From the NCBI GenBank assembly GCA_041574955.1, contig JBFGNS010000017.1, positions 1 to 41,498 of the forward strand: a DNA stretch of 41,498 nucleotides, in the 5' to 3' direction. Shown in pieces: positions 8,268 through 16,387 of this stretch. The position numbers were made by a program, and so were the translations under genes. Within the stretch, counting starts at the first letter, position 1; every line of letters starts with the position of its first letter. Origin of the DNA: CALZJC01 sp041574955. Lineage in GTDB: Bacteria > Acidobacteriota > Thermoanaerobaculia > Multivoradales > JAHEKO01. Under the pieces are notes generated by a model, which was not told where the DNA came from, did not search any database, and saw only the letters and a list, made by a program, of their open reading frames with translations.

Positions 8268-9194
8268 GTGCGACGCGAGCTCTACCGCCGACTCCGCTCG
8301 GCAGCCTTCGGCCTGCTGTTCCCGCCGGTCACCGGCCTGCTCGGGCTGCTGCCGTGGCGCGCCGTGCAGCGCATGGGCCGCTGGGGCGGCCGGCTGGCGT
8401 GGCACCTCAGCAGACGCGCGCGCCTCTGGGCGCTGGACAACATACGCCACGCCTACCCCGACGCCAGCGAGGGCGAGCGGCTGCGCATCGCCCGCGCCTC
8501 GTTCGAGCACGCCACGATGAACTTCACCGAGTGCCTGAACCTCCAGCACCGGAGCTGTCAGGCGGTCGAGGCGCACGTCGAGACGCAGGGCTGGGACCGC
8601 GTGATGGAGCTGCGCCGGGCGGGCCGGCCGATCATCATCCTGGCCGCCCACGCCGGCAACTGGGAGCTGCTGGCGGCGCTGATCAACTGCCGCGGCCTCA
8701 AGATGAGCGTCGTCGGCCGGCAGCTGCGCGACCCGGTGCTCCACCGCCACCTGCTCAAGCTGCGCCGGCGGTTCGGCACGGAGACCCTGGTGCGCGGCAG
8801 CAAGGGGCTGCCGCGCAAGCTGGCGGCGCTGCCCGACGCCGAGCACGCGCTCGGACTGCTGATCGACCAGGACACCGACGTCCCCGGCGTCTGGGTGCCG
8901 TTTTTCGGACGCCCGGCCTACACGCCGCTGGGTGCCGCCCGCCTGGCCCACGCGCGCGGCGCCGCGGTGGTGCCCTCGTTCCTGCTCCGCCGCCCCGACG
9001 GCACCCACCGGGCGCTGTTCCGGGAGCCGCTCGAGCTGCCGGCCGACCCGGTCGAGGCGACCGCGCTGATGACCCGCGCCATCGAGCACCAGATCCGCCT
9101 CCACCCCGAGCAGTGGGTCTGGTTCCACCGCCGCTGGCGCCGCCAGCCGCCCGCCGAGCCGGAGTCCGAGCCCGGCCTCGCCGAGACCGCCTGA
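8268..9194 (+). CDS. lysophospholipid/lipid A acyltransferase, LpxL/HtrB family
   Basis: 308 residues from GTG 8268; TTG 8262, overlapping the kdsC stop, is an alternative. Family members transfer a secondary acyl chain to Kdo-lipid A or a related glycolipid on the inner face of the inner membrane. A hydrophobic N-terminal stretch (AAFGLLFPPVTGLLGLLPW) can anchor it. The catalytic HX4E motif is HAGNWE near residue 129, followed by a basic patch, GLLIDQDTD and the PFFGRPAYTPLGAARLA segment, which is typical of the family, and WVWFHRRW near the end. Placement directly behind kdsC supports lipid A maturation, but which acyl position it serves cannot be told. This is the last gene of the plus-strand envelope operon; the next gene is convergent. 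Confidence 0.85.
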   Translation: MRRELYRRLRSAAFGLLFPPVTGLLGLLPWRAVQRMGRWGGRLAWHLSRRARLWALDNIRHAYPDASEGERLRIARASFEHATMNFTECLNLQHRSCQAVEAHVETQGWDRVMELRRAGRPIIILAAHAGNWELLAALINCRGLKMSVVGRQLRDPVLHRHLLKLRRRFGTETLVRGSKGLPRKLAALPDAEHALGLLIDQDTDVPGVWVPFFGRPAYTPLGAARLAHARGAAVVPSFLLRRPDGTHRALFREPLELPADPVEATALMTRAIEHQIRLHPEQWVWFHRRWRRQPPAEPESEPGLAETA

Positions 9195-9212
9195 GCGGCA
9201 AAGCGACCGCGA

Positions 9213-10160
9213 TCAGGAGCCGCCCGGCTGCTCGGCAGCCTGCACCAGCGCCGTGACCTGCTGGTGAATGCGGGAAGCGGCAGCCGATCTCGGGCTGAGC
9301 GAGGTGGTTTGGCGCAGTTCGTCGATCAGCTGGTGGCAGGCGCCCGGATCGGCAAGGGAGACGCAGTGTCGCTCGCGCAAGATTGCCGGGACCATTTCGG
9401 GCGTCGCGCCCGAGGTCATCAGCGGGAAGGTGGGCTTGCGGTGGCCCCACGAGGCACCGAGCTCGAACAGCACGTAGTCCGACTCGGCAGTGCGGGGGCT
9501 CACCACACCCAGCACCACCTCGGCCCTGTCGATCTCGACTCTCAGCCGCTCCGAGGTCTGCACGCCGATCGGCAGCTCGTACGGTTGAACCGAGGTGCAG
9601 CGAAGGTCGCCGCTGCTGATCTCGAAAGCGGCCTCCAACAGCCCCACCAGGCCCTTCGCCACCGCCCGATCGGCGTGCCGATGGCTGATGAACACCTTCG
9701 GATAGCTGCCGGCGAGATCGCCGCCGTCGGCCTTCTCCAACTGCCACCCCAGCGCGCGGATTGTGGTGAGCATCGAAGTCAGATGCTCGCTCTCGCTCGG
9801 AGCCGGACCCCCGGGGCGCATCTTGGGAACCGCGATGACCTTCTGCTCCACCGCGGTCTTCTCCACCTCCGCGTCGAGATAGCCCGAGTAGATGATGATC
9901 TGGGTTCGTGCCCTGGTGTCCGCGGCGCGTGCCGCCCTGACCAGCTCCCACCCGACCGCTCCGGCCTTGTCCCCCTCGCTCTGCCAGCGCAGATCGATAA
10001 TGGCTATGTCCCAGGGCTGCTCGTGCTGCAGGCGCTCCCTTGCCGCCTGCGAGGTCGACACGCCGACCACTTCATGACCGGTCTGCCGCAGGCGAGCCAC
10101 CAGCCTGTCCGGCGCAGTGTCGCCACCGGCGATCTCGTCGTCGGCAACCAAGACTCGCAT
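9213..10160 (-). CDS. receiver domain-TIR domain fusion protein
   Basis: 315 residues with two recognisable domains. Residues 1-~120 form a response-regulator receiver: acidic pocket Asp7/Asp8 in VLVADDE, phosphoacceptor candidate Asp56 in IAIIDLRW, Ser92 in IIIYSGY and Lys113 in AVPK. Residues ~153-285 form a TIR domain: KVFISHRHAD start, an internal LPIGVQTSERLRVEIDRAEVVLGVVSP segment, and the candidate NADase glutamate Glu233 in FELGASWGHRKP. TIR domains of this type are known as NAD-cleaving or signalling modules in bacterial defence. A strong GGAGGT ribosome site begins right after the tatC stop, 11 nt before this ATG, so it is translated from the tat transcript. No sensor kinase lies nearby. 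The role (stress or defence effector switched by phosphorylation) is inference. Confidence 0.85.
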   Translation of the reverse strand: MRVLVADDEIAGGDTAPDRLVARLRQTGHEVVGVSTSQAARERLQHEQPWDIAIIDLRWQSEGDKAGAVGWELVRAARAADTRARTQIIIYSGYLDAEVEKTAVEQKVIAVPKMRPGGPAPSESEHLTSMLTTIRALGWQLEKADGGDLAGSYPKVFISHRHADRAVAKGLVGLLEAAFEISSGDLRCTSVQPYELPIGVQTSERLRVEIDRAEVVLGVVSPRTAESDYVLFELGASWGHRKPTFPLMTSGATPEMVPAILRERHCVSLADPGACHQLIDELRQTTSLSPRSAAASRIHQQVTALVQAAEQPGGS

Positions 10161-10171
10161 CTCCTACCTCC

Positions 10172-10927
10172 TCACGTGCCCTTCTTGCCACGCGCAGTGA
10201 GCGCCGCCGCGCCGACGCCCAGCAGGTAGAGGGCGATGGTCGGCAGCGCGAACAGGCACAGGTTCACTACGTCGGGGGTGGGCGTGATGATCGCCGCGGC
10301 GACGAAGATCAGCAGCACCGCCCAGCGGAAGTGGCGCATCAGGAAGCGCGGCGTCACCACGCCCATCTGCGACAACAGGAAGATGACCACCGGCAGCTCG
10401 AACATCACCGACAGCCCGAGGATGACGTAGAGCAGGAAGCGGTAGTAGCGGTCGACGGCGATCTGCGGGTCCCAGGCGGCCCCCATGTTGAGCAGGAACT
10501 CCACCGCGAACGGGAACGCCACCAGGTAGGCGAAAACGCCGCCGGCGCAGAAGAACAGCGTGCCGGCGATCACGAACGGCACCGCCCAGCGCCGCTCGCG
10601 GCGGTAGAGGCCGGGCGACACGAACCGCCACGCCTGCCACATCACCCACGGCGAGGCGGCGAACAGCGCCGCCAACGCCGCCACCTTGACGTACAGGATG
10701 AACGGATCGGTGACGCCCAGGAACACCAGCTTCTCGCCCGGCGGCAGGAAGCGGTAGATCGGCTGGGCGAGAAACTCGGCGATCTCATCGACCCAGACCC
10801 AGCACACGCCGAACGCCACCGCCACGCCCACCAGCGACCGGAGCACGCGCCGCCGGAGCTCGTCGAGGTGCTCCAGCAGGCTCATGCGGCCGAGATCGTC
10901 GTCCGCGCCGGCGCCGGTCGGGTTCAT
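10172..10927 (-). CDS. tatC: Sec-independent protein translocase TatC
   Basis: 251 residues with six hydrophobic segments, the polytopic core of the twin-arginine translocase that binds RR signal peptides and exports folded proteins. The family N-terminal signature SLLEHLDELRRRVLRSL is at ~16-32, and FVSPGLYRRERRW with a conserved periplasmic Pro-rich loop is present, then SVMFELPVVIFLL and the C-terminal pair of helices. The ATG at 10927 is taken; the internal ATG 14 codons later, right at the signature, is an alternative. It follows the tatA/B-type gene by 15 bp and precedes the receiver-TIR gene by 11 bp, all on one strand. Confidence 0.95.
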   Translation of the reverse strand: MNPTGAGADDDLGRMSLLEHLDELRRRVLRSLVGVAVAFGVCWVWVDEIAEFLAQPIYRFLPPGEKLVFLGVTDPFILYVKVAALAALFAASPWVMWQAWRFVSPGLYRRERRWAVPFVIAGTLFFCAGGVFAYLVAFPFAVEFLLNMGAAWDPQIAVDRYYRFLLYVILGLSVMFELPVVIFLLSQMGVVTPRFLMRHFRWAVLLIFVAAAIITPTPDVVNLCLFALPTIALYLLGVGAAALTARGKKGT

Positions 10928-10942
10928 GCGGCGGGTCGTCGC

Positions 10943-11272
10943 TCAGCCGGCGGGCTCGCGCGCCTCGGGCTCGTCGGGCCGGTCCTCGGCGGCGGGCGCG
11001 GCCGGCGGCTCGGCCGGCGCCGCGGGTTCCGGCGCCGGCGCCGACTCCGGCGCGCGGGCCGACTGACCGGTCGGCGCGGGCCGGCTGGCCGGGGCGTCCT
11101 CGAGGTTGATCTCGGTGTCGATCGAGCGCTTCAGGTCGTGGGTGGCGCGCCGGAACTCCCCCAGCGCACGGCCGATGGTGCGCCCGACCTCGGGTAGCCG
11201 GCGCGGCCCGAACACCAGCAGCGCCAGCACCAGGATGAAGAGGAGTTCCGGAAAGCCGAGTGATCCGAACAT
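10943..11272 (-). CDS. tatA: Sec-independent translocase protein TatA/TatB family
   Basis: 109 residues. It begins MFGSLGFPELLFILVLALLVFGPRRLPEVG: an N-terminal transmembrane helix, the FG hinge and an amphipathic helix (residues ~22-50), the defining arrangement of TatA and TatB. The C-terminal half is a low-complexity Ala/Pro/Glu tail, as in many family members. Only one such gene is next to tatC here, so it may serve both A and B roles; TatA versus TatB cannot be settled from this sequence. The start chosen is the ATG at the family N-terminus; an upstream in-frame start at 11323 would add 17 unlike residues. The gene is divergent from ctpA. Confidence 0.88.
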   Translation of the reverse strand: MFGSLGFPELLFILVLALLVFGPRRLPEVGRTIGRALGEFRRATHDLKRSIDTEINLEDAPASRPAPTGQSARAPESAPAPEPAAPAEPPAAPAAEDRPDEPEAREPAG

Positions 11273-11363
11273 CGCGCTATGCCGCCCCTCCAGGATGATC
11301 CGGCGGGCACCGGCGAAAGTCAAGCTGCCGGCGCTCGGGCCGGAGCCTGGCGGGCAAACCTGA

Positions 11364-11369
11364 TACTCT
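11364..11369 (+). promoter_or_regulatory. TANNNT -10 box for likely leaderless ctpA mRNA
   Basis: TACTCT (inside TGATACTCT) ends 7 nt before the GTG at 11377. No Shine-Dalgarno is seen upstream of that GTG. No clear -35 box. Confidence 0.4.
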
Positions 11370-11376
11370 CCGCGCC

Positions 11377-12984
11377 GTGAGAAGCTCGTGGCGCCGGGCG
11401 GCGGTGGTCCTGTTCGTGGTGGCGGTGCTGGCCGGAGGCCTGTTCGGCAACCGCCTGCTGGCCTTCACCGACGAGGCGCGTGCCACCCTGCGGCTGTACA
11501 CCGAGCTGGTGTCGCTGGCCCACGACCGCTACGGCGAGGAGATCACCTACCAGGAGCTGGTGGAGGCGTCGATCCACGGCATGCTCCAGGCGCTCGACCC
11601 GCACACCAGCTTCCTGTCGGCGACCGCCTACGCCACCATGCGCGACCGCCAGCAGAGCACCTTCTCGGGGCTCGGCATCCTGGTCGGCATGCGCAACGAC
11701 CAACTCACCGTGATCACCCCCATCGAGGGCACCCCGGCGTCACGCCTCGGGCTGCGTGCCGGCGACCACATCAACTCCATCGAGGGCGAGCTGACCGAGA
11801 CGATGACCCTCGACGAAGCGGTGTCGCGGCTCAAGGGGCCGAAGGGGACCGACGTCACCATCACCATCATCCGCACCGGCTTCGACGACCCGCTCGAGTT
11901 CACCATCACGCGCGCCGAGATCCCCCAGACGACGGTGCGCTACGCCTACATGATCGAGCCCGGCGTGGGCTACGTCTACATCTCCGACTTCAACCGGGGC
12001 ACCGGGCAGGAGCTCGCCGAGGCGCTCGACTCGCTGCGCCAGCAGGGCATGGAGCGGCTGCTGCTCGACCTGCGCGGCAACGGCGGCGGGCTGCTCGACC
12101 AGGCGATCGAGGTGGCGGACCAGTTCCTGCCGGCCGGCGCCCGCATCGTCGAGACCCGCGGTCGCACCCGCGACTCGTTCCAGCAGTTCGACGCCTCCAA
12201 CGGCCGCCCCGAGCTCGACATGCCGGTGGTGGTGCTGGTCAGCGCCGGCTCCGCCTCGGCCGCCGAGATCGTCTCCGGCGCCATCCAGGACCACGACATC
12301 GGCCTCATCGTCGGCACCCCGACCTGGGGCAAGGGCCTGGTACAGACGGTCTACTCGCTGCCCTACGGCGCCGGTCTGGCGCTCACCACGGCCCAGTACT
12401 ACACGCCCTCCGGGCGGCTGATCCAGCGCGACTACAGCTCCTGGTTCGAGTACGCCAGCCACACGCTGCCCGACCAGCTGGAGGTCGAGACGAGCGAGAA
12501 GTTCCTCACCGACCTCGGCCGCACGGTCTACGGTGGAGGCGGCATCACCCCCGACGTGCTGGTCGAGCCCGAACAGCCGGCGCAGTTCCTCCAGTTCCTC
12601 AACTCGCGCAGCGCCTTCTTCGACTGGGCCATCGAGTACACCAGCGACCGGGAGATCGCGGCGGAGTGGCGCGCCGACGAGCAGACGCTCGCGGCGTTTG
12701 CCGACTGGGCCGTGGAGCGCGGCTTCACCACCCGCGAGCAGTTCGAAGAGGGTCTCGCCGAACCCGCCGAGCGCGCGCGCGCCCTGCTGCTGCTGCGGGC
12801 CGAGGTGATGAACTCGGTCGCCGGACTCGAGGCCCGCTACAGGGTGCTGGCCGAGGGCGACAACCAGGTGCAGCGGGCGTTGACGCTGTTCGACGAGGCG
12901 GGCGACCTGCTGGCCCGCCGCAAGGCGCTCGAGGCCGCCTCCGGCGAGCGTCAGGTGGCGCAGGTCGGCAGCGGCGGCTCCTGA
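11377..12984 (+). CDS. ctpA: S41 family C-terminal processing peptidase
   Basis: 535 residues, exported (N-terminal hydrophobic helix at ~7-29). Carboxyl-terminal processing proteases trim or degrade periplasmic proteins. Domain order: helical N-terminal region with the family's LDPHTSFLSATAY motif (~72-84), a PDZ domain (~93-180, with GLGILVGM and GTPASRLGLRAGDHI), then the protease core. The catalytic Ser294 lies in SAGSASAAE and the Lys319 of the Ser-Lys dyad in TPTWGKGLVQT, 25 residues later as in the family. GGITPDV, which ends the core in the family, is also present. A C-terminal helical extension of ~130 residues follows. It is divergent from tatA and the GTG start has a -10-like box 7 nt upstream. 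Confidence 0.94.
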   Translation: MRSSWRRAAVVLFVVAVLAGGLFGNRLLAFTDEARATLRLYTELVSLAHDRYGEEITYQELVEASIHGMLQALDPHTSFLSATAYATMRDRQQSTFSGLGILVGMRNDQLTVITPIEGTPASRLGLRAGDHINSIEGELTETMTLDEAVSRLKGPKGTDVTITIIRTGFDDPLEFTITRAEIPQTTVRYAYMIEPGVGYVYISDFNRGTGQELAEALDSLRQQGMERLLLDLRGNGGGLLDQAIEVADQFLPAGARIVETRGRTRDSFQQFDASNGRPELDMPVVVLVSAGSASAAEIVSGAIQDHDIGLIVGTPTWGKGLVQTVYSLPYGAGLALTTAQYYTPSGRLIQRDYSSWFEYASHTLPDQLEVETSEKFLTDLGRTVYGGGGITPDVLVEPEQPAQFLQFLNSRSAFFDWAIEYTSDREIAAEWRADEQTLAAFADWAVERGFTTREQFEEGLAEPAERARALLLLRAEVMNSVAGLEARYRVLAEGDNQVQRALTLFDEAGDLLARRKALEAASGERQVAQVGSGGS

Positions 12985-13024
12985 ACAGCGGCTACTGACG
13001 GCGGCCCCTGAGCGGCGGCCCCTG

Positions 13025-13969
13025 CTAGGCCGGCGGCTCGGCACCGGCGGCGATGGCGCGCAGCTGGTCGACCACCAGACCGGGCAGCGCCTCGAGGTCG
13101 TAGCCACCCTCGAGGGTGAGCAGCAGCCGGCCGGCGCACAGCCGGCCGGCGAGTGCGGCCAGCTGCCGTCCCCAGCCCGCGATCGCCTGGTGGCTCAGCC
13201 GCATGCCGCCCAGCGGGTCCTCGCGCCAAGCGTCGTAGCCCGCCGACACCACCAGCACCCGCGGCGCGAACCGCTCGAGCGCCGGCTCGATGACGCGCTC
13301 CCAGGCGCCCTGCCAGGCGTCGTCGCCGGCGCCCGCCGGCAGCGGCGCGTTCACCGTCGCGCCCTCGCCGTCGCCCCAGCCCCGCTCGCCCTCGGCGCCG
13401 GTCCCCGGGTAGTACGGGAACTGGTGGATGCTGGCGTACAGCACGTCCGGCCGGTCCTCGAACAGGTGCTGCGTGCCGTTGCCGTGGTGGACGTCGAAGT
13501 CGTAGATCGCGACCCGCTCGCAGCCGTGCGTGTCGAGCAGGTGCTGGGCCGCCACCGCGGCGTTGTTGAAGTAGCAGAAGCCCATCGCGGTGGCGCGCTC
13601 GGCGTGGTGGCCGGGGGGCCGCACCGCGGCCAGCGTCGGCCCGTCACCCCGCATCACCCGGTCGGCCGCCGTCAAGGCCGCCGACACGGCTCCCCAGGCG
13701 GCCGGCCAGGTGCCGGCCGACAGCGGGTTGTCGGCCGAATCGAGCAGACCGTCTCCACGCTCGACCGCGCGGCGGAAACGCTCCACGTAGGCGGCGTCGT
13801 GGACCGCCTCGACCGCGCCGCGCGCCGCCGGGTGGTCGGCTACCTCCTCGACCTCCAGACCTGCCGCGCGCGCCGCGCGCAGGATGCCGGCCAGCCGCTC
13901 CGGCCGCTCGGGATAGCCCGGCGGCGGGCGGTGCTCGAGGCAGGCCGGATGGGTGAGCACACGCACCAT
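13025..13969 (-). CDS. histone deacetylase-family protein (acetylpolyamine/acetoin-utilisation type)
   Basis: 314 residues from ATG 13969. It belongs to the arginase/deacetylase fold that removes acyl groups from lysine or polyamine amides with a Zn ion. Landmarks are HPPPGYPERPERL-like N-terminal motif (EHRPPPGYPERPERL), VRPPGHHAERATAMGFCYFNN with the catalytic His pair, DFDVHHGNGTQ carrying Asp and His Zn ligands, SIHQFPYYPGTG, and SAGYDAWREDPLGG carrying the other Zn-ligand Asp, then LEGGYD. All catalytic residues look intact. Bacterial substrates are usually acetylated small amines or protein lysines; which applies is unknown. It lies 39 bp behind an ECF-like sigma gene on the same strand. 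A GTG at 13999 would add 10 residues, but a TATCAT box sits 9 nt before ATG 13969. Confidence 0.9.
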   Translation of the reverse strand: MVRVLTHPACLEHRPPPGYPERPERLAGILRAARAAGLEVEEVADHPAARGAVEAVHDAAYVERFRRAVERGDGLLDSADNPLSAGTWPAAWGAVSAALTAADRVMRGDGPTLAAVRPPGHHAERATAMGFCYFNNAAVAAQHLLDTHGCERVAIYDFDVHHGNGTQHLFEDRPDVLYASIHQFPYYPGTGAEGERGWGDGEGATVNAPLPAGAGDDAWQGAWERVIEPALERFAPRVLVVSAGYDAWREDPLGGMRLSHQAIAGWGRQLAALAGRLCAGRLLLTLEGGYDLEALPGLVVDQLRAIAAGAEPPA

Positions 13970-13978
13970 GGCGCCGGG

Positions 13979-13984
13979 ATGATA
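13979..13984 (-). promoter_or_regulatory. TANNNT -10 box for likely leaderless deacetylase-like mRNA
   Basis: On the minus strand TATCAT ends 9 nt before the ATG at 13969 with no ribosome-binding site in between. It lies in the 39-bp gap behind the sigma factor gene, so the deacetylase gene may have its own transcript. Confidence 0.4.
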
Positions 13985-14008
13985 CCTGCGCCCGGCCACC
14001 GCCGGACC

Positions 14009-14656
14009 TCACTCACGCCGCGGGATGCGGATGCCGCCGCGCGCCAGCCGCCGCCGCACGCGGTAGACCAGCGAGTCGACCTGCTGCGCCGTCAGCCCGC
14101 CCAGCCGGGCCGCGATCTCGCGGCTGGTGAGGCCGCGGCAGTAGGCCAGATAGAGCACCGCCAGGTCGCGGCGCGGCGAGCGGCCGCCGACGAGGTCGCG
14201 GCAGCGGTCGAACGCCCGCCGCCGCCGCTCGCGCGCCAGCAGCCTCCCCTCCGGTCCACGGCTGGCGGGCATGGTCGGGCGCCACGCCGGCTCGGCCACC
14301 TCGTCGTGCAGGTGCACCAGCCGGTCACGGCCGCGCTTGGCGGCGGACACCCGTCGCAGCCGGTCCACCGTCACGCTCTCGGCGACGCGACCCAGGTAGG
14401 CCGCCACCATCGCCGCATCGGTGGCGCGGCAGCGCCGCAGGATCCTACCGCGCCGCTCGAGCAGCCGGCAGTAGACCTCCTGCAGCAGGTCTTCGCACAC
14501 CGCCCGGCGGGCGGGCAGCCCGGCCCGCCTCAGGACCCGCCGCACCCCGGCCTTGAGCGCCGGGCCGAACTCGTCGAGAAACAGACTCCAGGCGCGCTCG
14601 TCGTCACCGCGGGCGCAGCGCGCGAGCAGCGCGGGAAGCTGGTGGGATCGGGACAT
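14009..14656 (-). CDS. ECF-like RNA polymerase sigma-70 family protein
   Basis: 215 residues. The region 2 pattern is visible at ~40-105 (AVCEDLLQEVYCRLLER, then AYLGRVAESVTVDRLRR), and region 4 at ~155-205 (RDLAVLYLAYCRGLTSREIAARLGGLTAQQVDSLVYRVRRRL), a helix-turn-helix for -35 recognition. The linker is Arg-rich, as in the ECF-like families of Acidobacteria and Planctomycetes. No adjacent anti-sigma factor is seen; a deacetylase-like gene follows after 39 bp. The ATG is preceded by a GGAGCGGAG ribosome-site region that can be folded into a hairpin, listed separately. Confidence 0.82.
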   Translation of the reverse strand: MSRSHQLPALLARCARGDDERAWSLFLDEFGPALKAGVRRVLRRAGLPARRAVCEDLLQEVYCRLLERRGRILRRCRATDAAMVAAYLGRVAESVTVDRLRRVSAAKRGRDRLVHLHDEVAEPAWRPTMPASRGPEGRLLARERRRRAFDRCRDLVGGRSPRRDLAVLYLAYCRGLTSREIAARLGGLTAQQVDSLVYRVRRRLARGGIRIPRRE

Positions 14657-14658
14657 CT

Positions 14659-14686
14659 CTCCGCTCCTTTCCTTCGGGGAGCGGAG
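14659..14686 (-). promoter_or_regulatory. hairpin covering the ribosome site of the ECF-like sigma gene
   Basis: Read on the minus strand, CTCCGCTCC and GGAGCGGAG form a perfect 9-bp inverted repeat with a 10-nt loop. The 3' arm contains the Shine-Dalgarno-like purines and ends 2 nt before the ATG at 14656. If the stem forms in mRNA it would block ribosome entry, so it may be a translational switch. Structure is read from base pairing only. Confidence 0.5.
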
Positions 14687-14751
14687 GCGCCGCCGGGCGG
14701 CGGAAGCGGACGGCTACGGCTGGCAGGGGGTGGCGGGCGCCGGGGTGGCGC

Positions 14752-14907
14752 TCAGCGCATCTTCTCTTCGACGAACTCGACGTGCCGACGCACCTTGGGA
14801 TCGTACTTCTTCAGGCGCAGCTTCTCGGTGGAGAGCTTCTTGTTCTTGGTGGTGGTGTAGAAGTAGCCGGTTCCGGCCGAGGACACCAGCTTGATCTTGT
14901 CGCGCAT
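14752..14907 (-). CDS. rpmG: 50S ribosomal protein L33
   Basis: 51 residues, complete. The sequence MRDKIKLVSSAGTGYFYTTT with KNKKLSTEKLRLKKYDPKVR and a VEFVEEK end is a clear L33 of the cysteine-free (Zn-independent) type, since the CXXC pairs of Zn-binding L33 are absent. It is a small basic protein of the large ribosomal subunit. It lies behind tRNA-Val and tRNA-Asp on the same strand, a common bacterial arrangement. There is 89 bp between the tRNA-Asp end and the start codon. Confidence 0.95.
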   Translation of the reverse strand: MRDKIKLVSSAGTGYFYTTTKNKKLSTEKLRLKKYDPKVRRHVEFVEEKMR

Positions 14908-14996
14908 GACTACCGTACCTCTCGTCTCATCCCGGTCGCGTCACTGGCTCGTTGCGGGTCTTTCGTGTTTGAAGCTGTCGGCCATCGAGAGCTCGA

Positions 14997-15073
<77 letters not shown>

Positions 15074-15131
15074 TTCTGGAACTGCGATCCCCGGACAGTC
15101 GCGGACGGGAAGGGTGCGAAATCGAACCCTC

Positions 15132-15207
15132 TGGTGGGAGGTGAGGGATTCGAACCCACGACCCCCTGCGTGTAAGGCAGGTGCTCTAACCGCTGAGCTA
15201 ACCTCCC
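15132..15207 (-). tRNA. tRNA-Val (TAC)
   Basis: 76 nt on the minus strand. The acceptor GGGAGGT pairs with ACCTCCC, then discriminator A and encoded CCA. The anticodon loop is CTTACAC with anticodon TAC. D-arm GCTCAGCGGTTAGAGC and T-loop TTCGAAT are normal. It is the first gene of the tRNA-Val, tRNA-Asp, rpmG group. Confidence 0.96.
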
Positions 15208-15225
15208 CGCCGCGCCGGGACCGGG

Positions 15226-15255
15226 AGTATGCCACCGGCGGCCCCGGAAAGGCAA
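15226..15255 (-). promoter_or_regulatory. promoter of the tRNA-Val/tRNA-Asp/rpmG unit
   Basis: On the minus strand TTGCCT (15255-15250) and CATACT (15231-15226) are separated by 18 bp, and the -10 box ends 18 bp before the tRNA-Val 5' end. This is one of the best sigma70-like promoters in the window. The rest of the 274-bp gap up to sodA is GC-rich with no gene seen. Confidence 0.5.
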
Positions 15256-15481
15256 GGCTCCGGAGCCGGCCGCCTGCGGCCGCTGCCGCGCGGCGGCGGC
15301 GGAACGGCCGACGGCGCCAGCGAGGCCTCGACGGCACCGCCCGAGCTTTCCCGGCCGGCGGATTCGTGGAACAATCGGGCAGGCTCGCCGGCAGCGGCCC
15401 ACCAGGCGCCCGCCAGCCCGCGGTGCCGCCTCCCCCACTTCGCAAACGGCCGGCGCGGCCGGTTGAAAGGAGAGACTCGAC

Positions 15482-16087
<606 letters not shown>

Positions 16088-16110
16088 CATCACCCGTCCG
16101 ACAACTCACG

Positions 16111-16146
16111 GCTCGGAGCTCCCCAAGGAGCTTCGGGCTTTTTTTT
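16111..16146 (+). terminator. intrinsic terminator of sodA
   Basis: A 12-bp stem (GCTCGGAGCTCC with GGAGCTTCGGGC, two G-T wobbles) around a CCAA loop is followed directly by eight T. It begins 24 bp after the sodA stop. It is the clearest terminator in the window. Confidence 0.93.
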
Positions 16147-16230
16147 CTTGTTTCTCCGATTTTTCGCGATCGCGGCATCCGTATTTTTCGAGACGCAGAC
16201 TCCTCCGAGCCCATCGAGTTCTTTGCATCT

Positions 16231-16252
16231 TTCAACTTCTCAATAAGTTGAA
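16231..16252. promoter_or_regulatory. palindrome upstream of the ArsR-type gene, possible operator
   Basis: TTCAACTT, a 6-nt spacer and AAGTTGAA form a perfect 8-bp inverted repeat in an unusually A/T-rich stretch between the sodA terminator and the regulator gene. ArsR/SmtB dimers typically bind such imperfect or perfect dyads near their own promoter, so autoregulation is a fair inference. No flanking -10/-35 pair could be assigned with confidence. The remaining ~135 bp to the gene show nothing else clear except the CGAAGACGGAAAAA element listed as a repeat. Confidence 0.5.
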
Positions 16253-16269
16253 GCTTTTTGCTGGACGGC

Positions 16270-16283
16270 CGAAGACGGAAAAA
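16270..16283 (+). repeat. intergenic element shared with 34562-34575
   Basis: CGAAGACGGAAAAA, followed by two bases and CGGCT, occurs here on the plus strand and again in inverted orientation in the gap before the subtilase gene. Together 19 of 21 positions agree. The match could be chance. Confidence 0.3.
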
Positions 16284-16387
16284 GTCGGCTGGCACACGCC
16301 TTGCCCTGTCTCCCCGTCGACCATGTGGGCACCAAGGGACCCGACACCACCTCGATTCCACCCCACTCTGGAGGGAGGTACGCGGCG

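Noticed and set aside
9213..10160. A complete known TIR defence system (Thoeris or TIR-STAND type)
   Set aside because: No ThsA-like, SIR2/SLOG, Argonaute or STAND gene is adjacent; the neighbours are tatC and an acyltransferase gene.
12985..13024. Terminator between ctpA and the deacetylase-like gene
   Set aside because: The 40-bp gap contains a short direct repeat of GGCGGCCCCTG but no hairpin with a T run.
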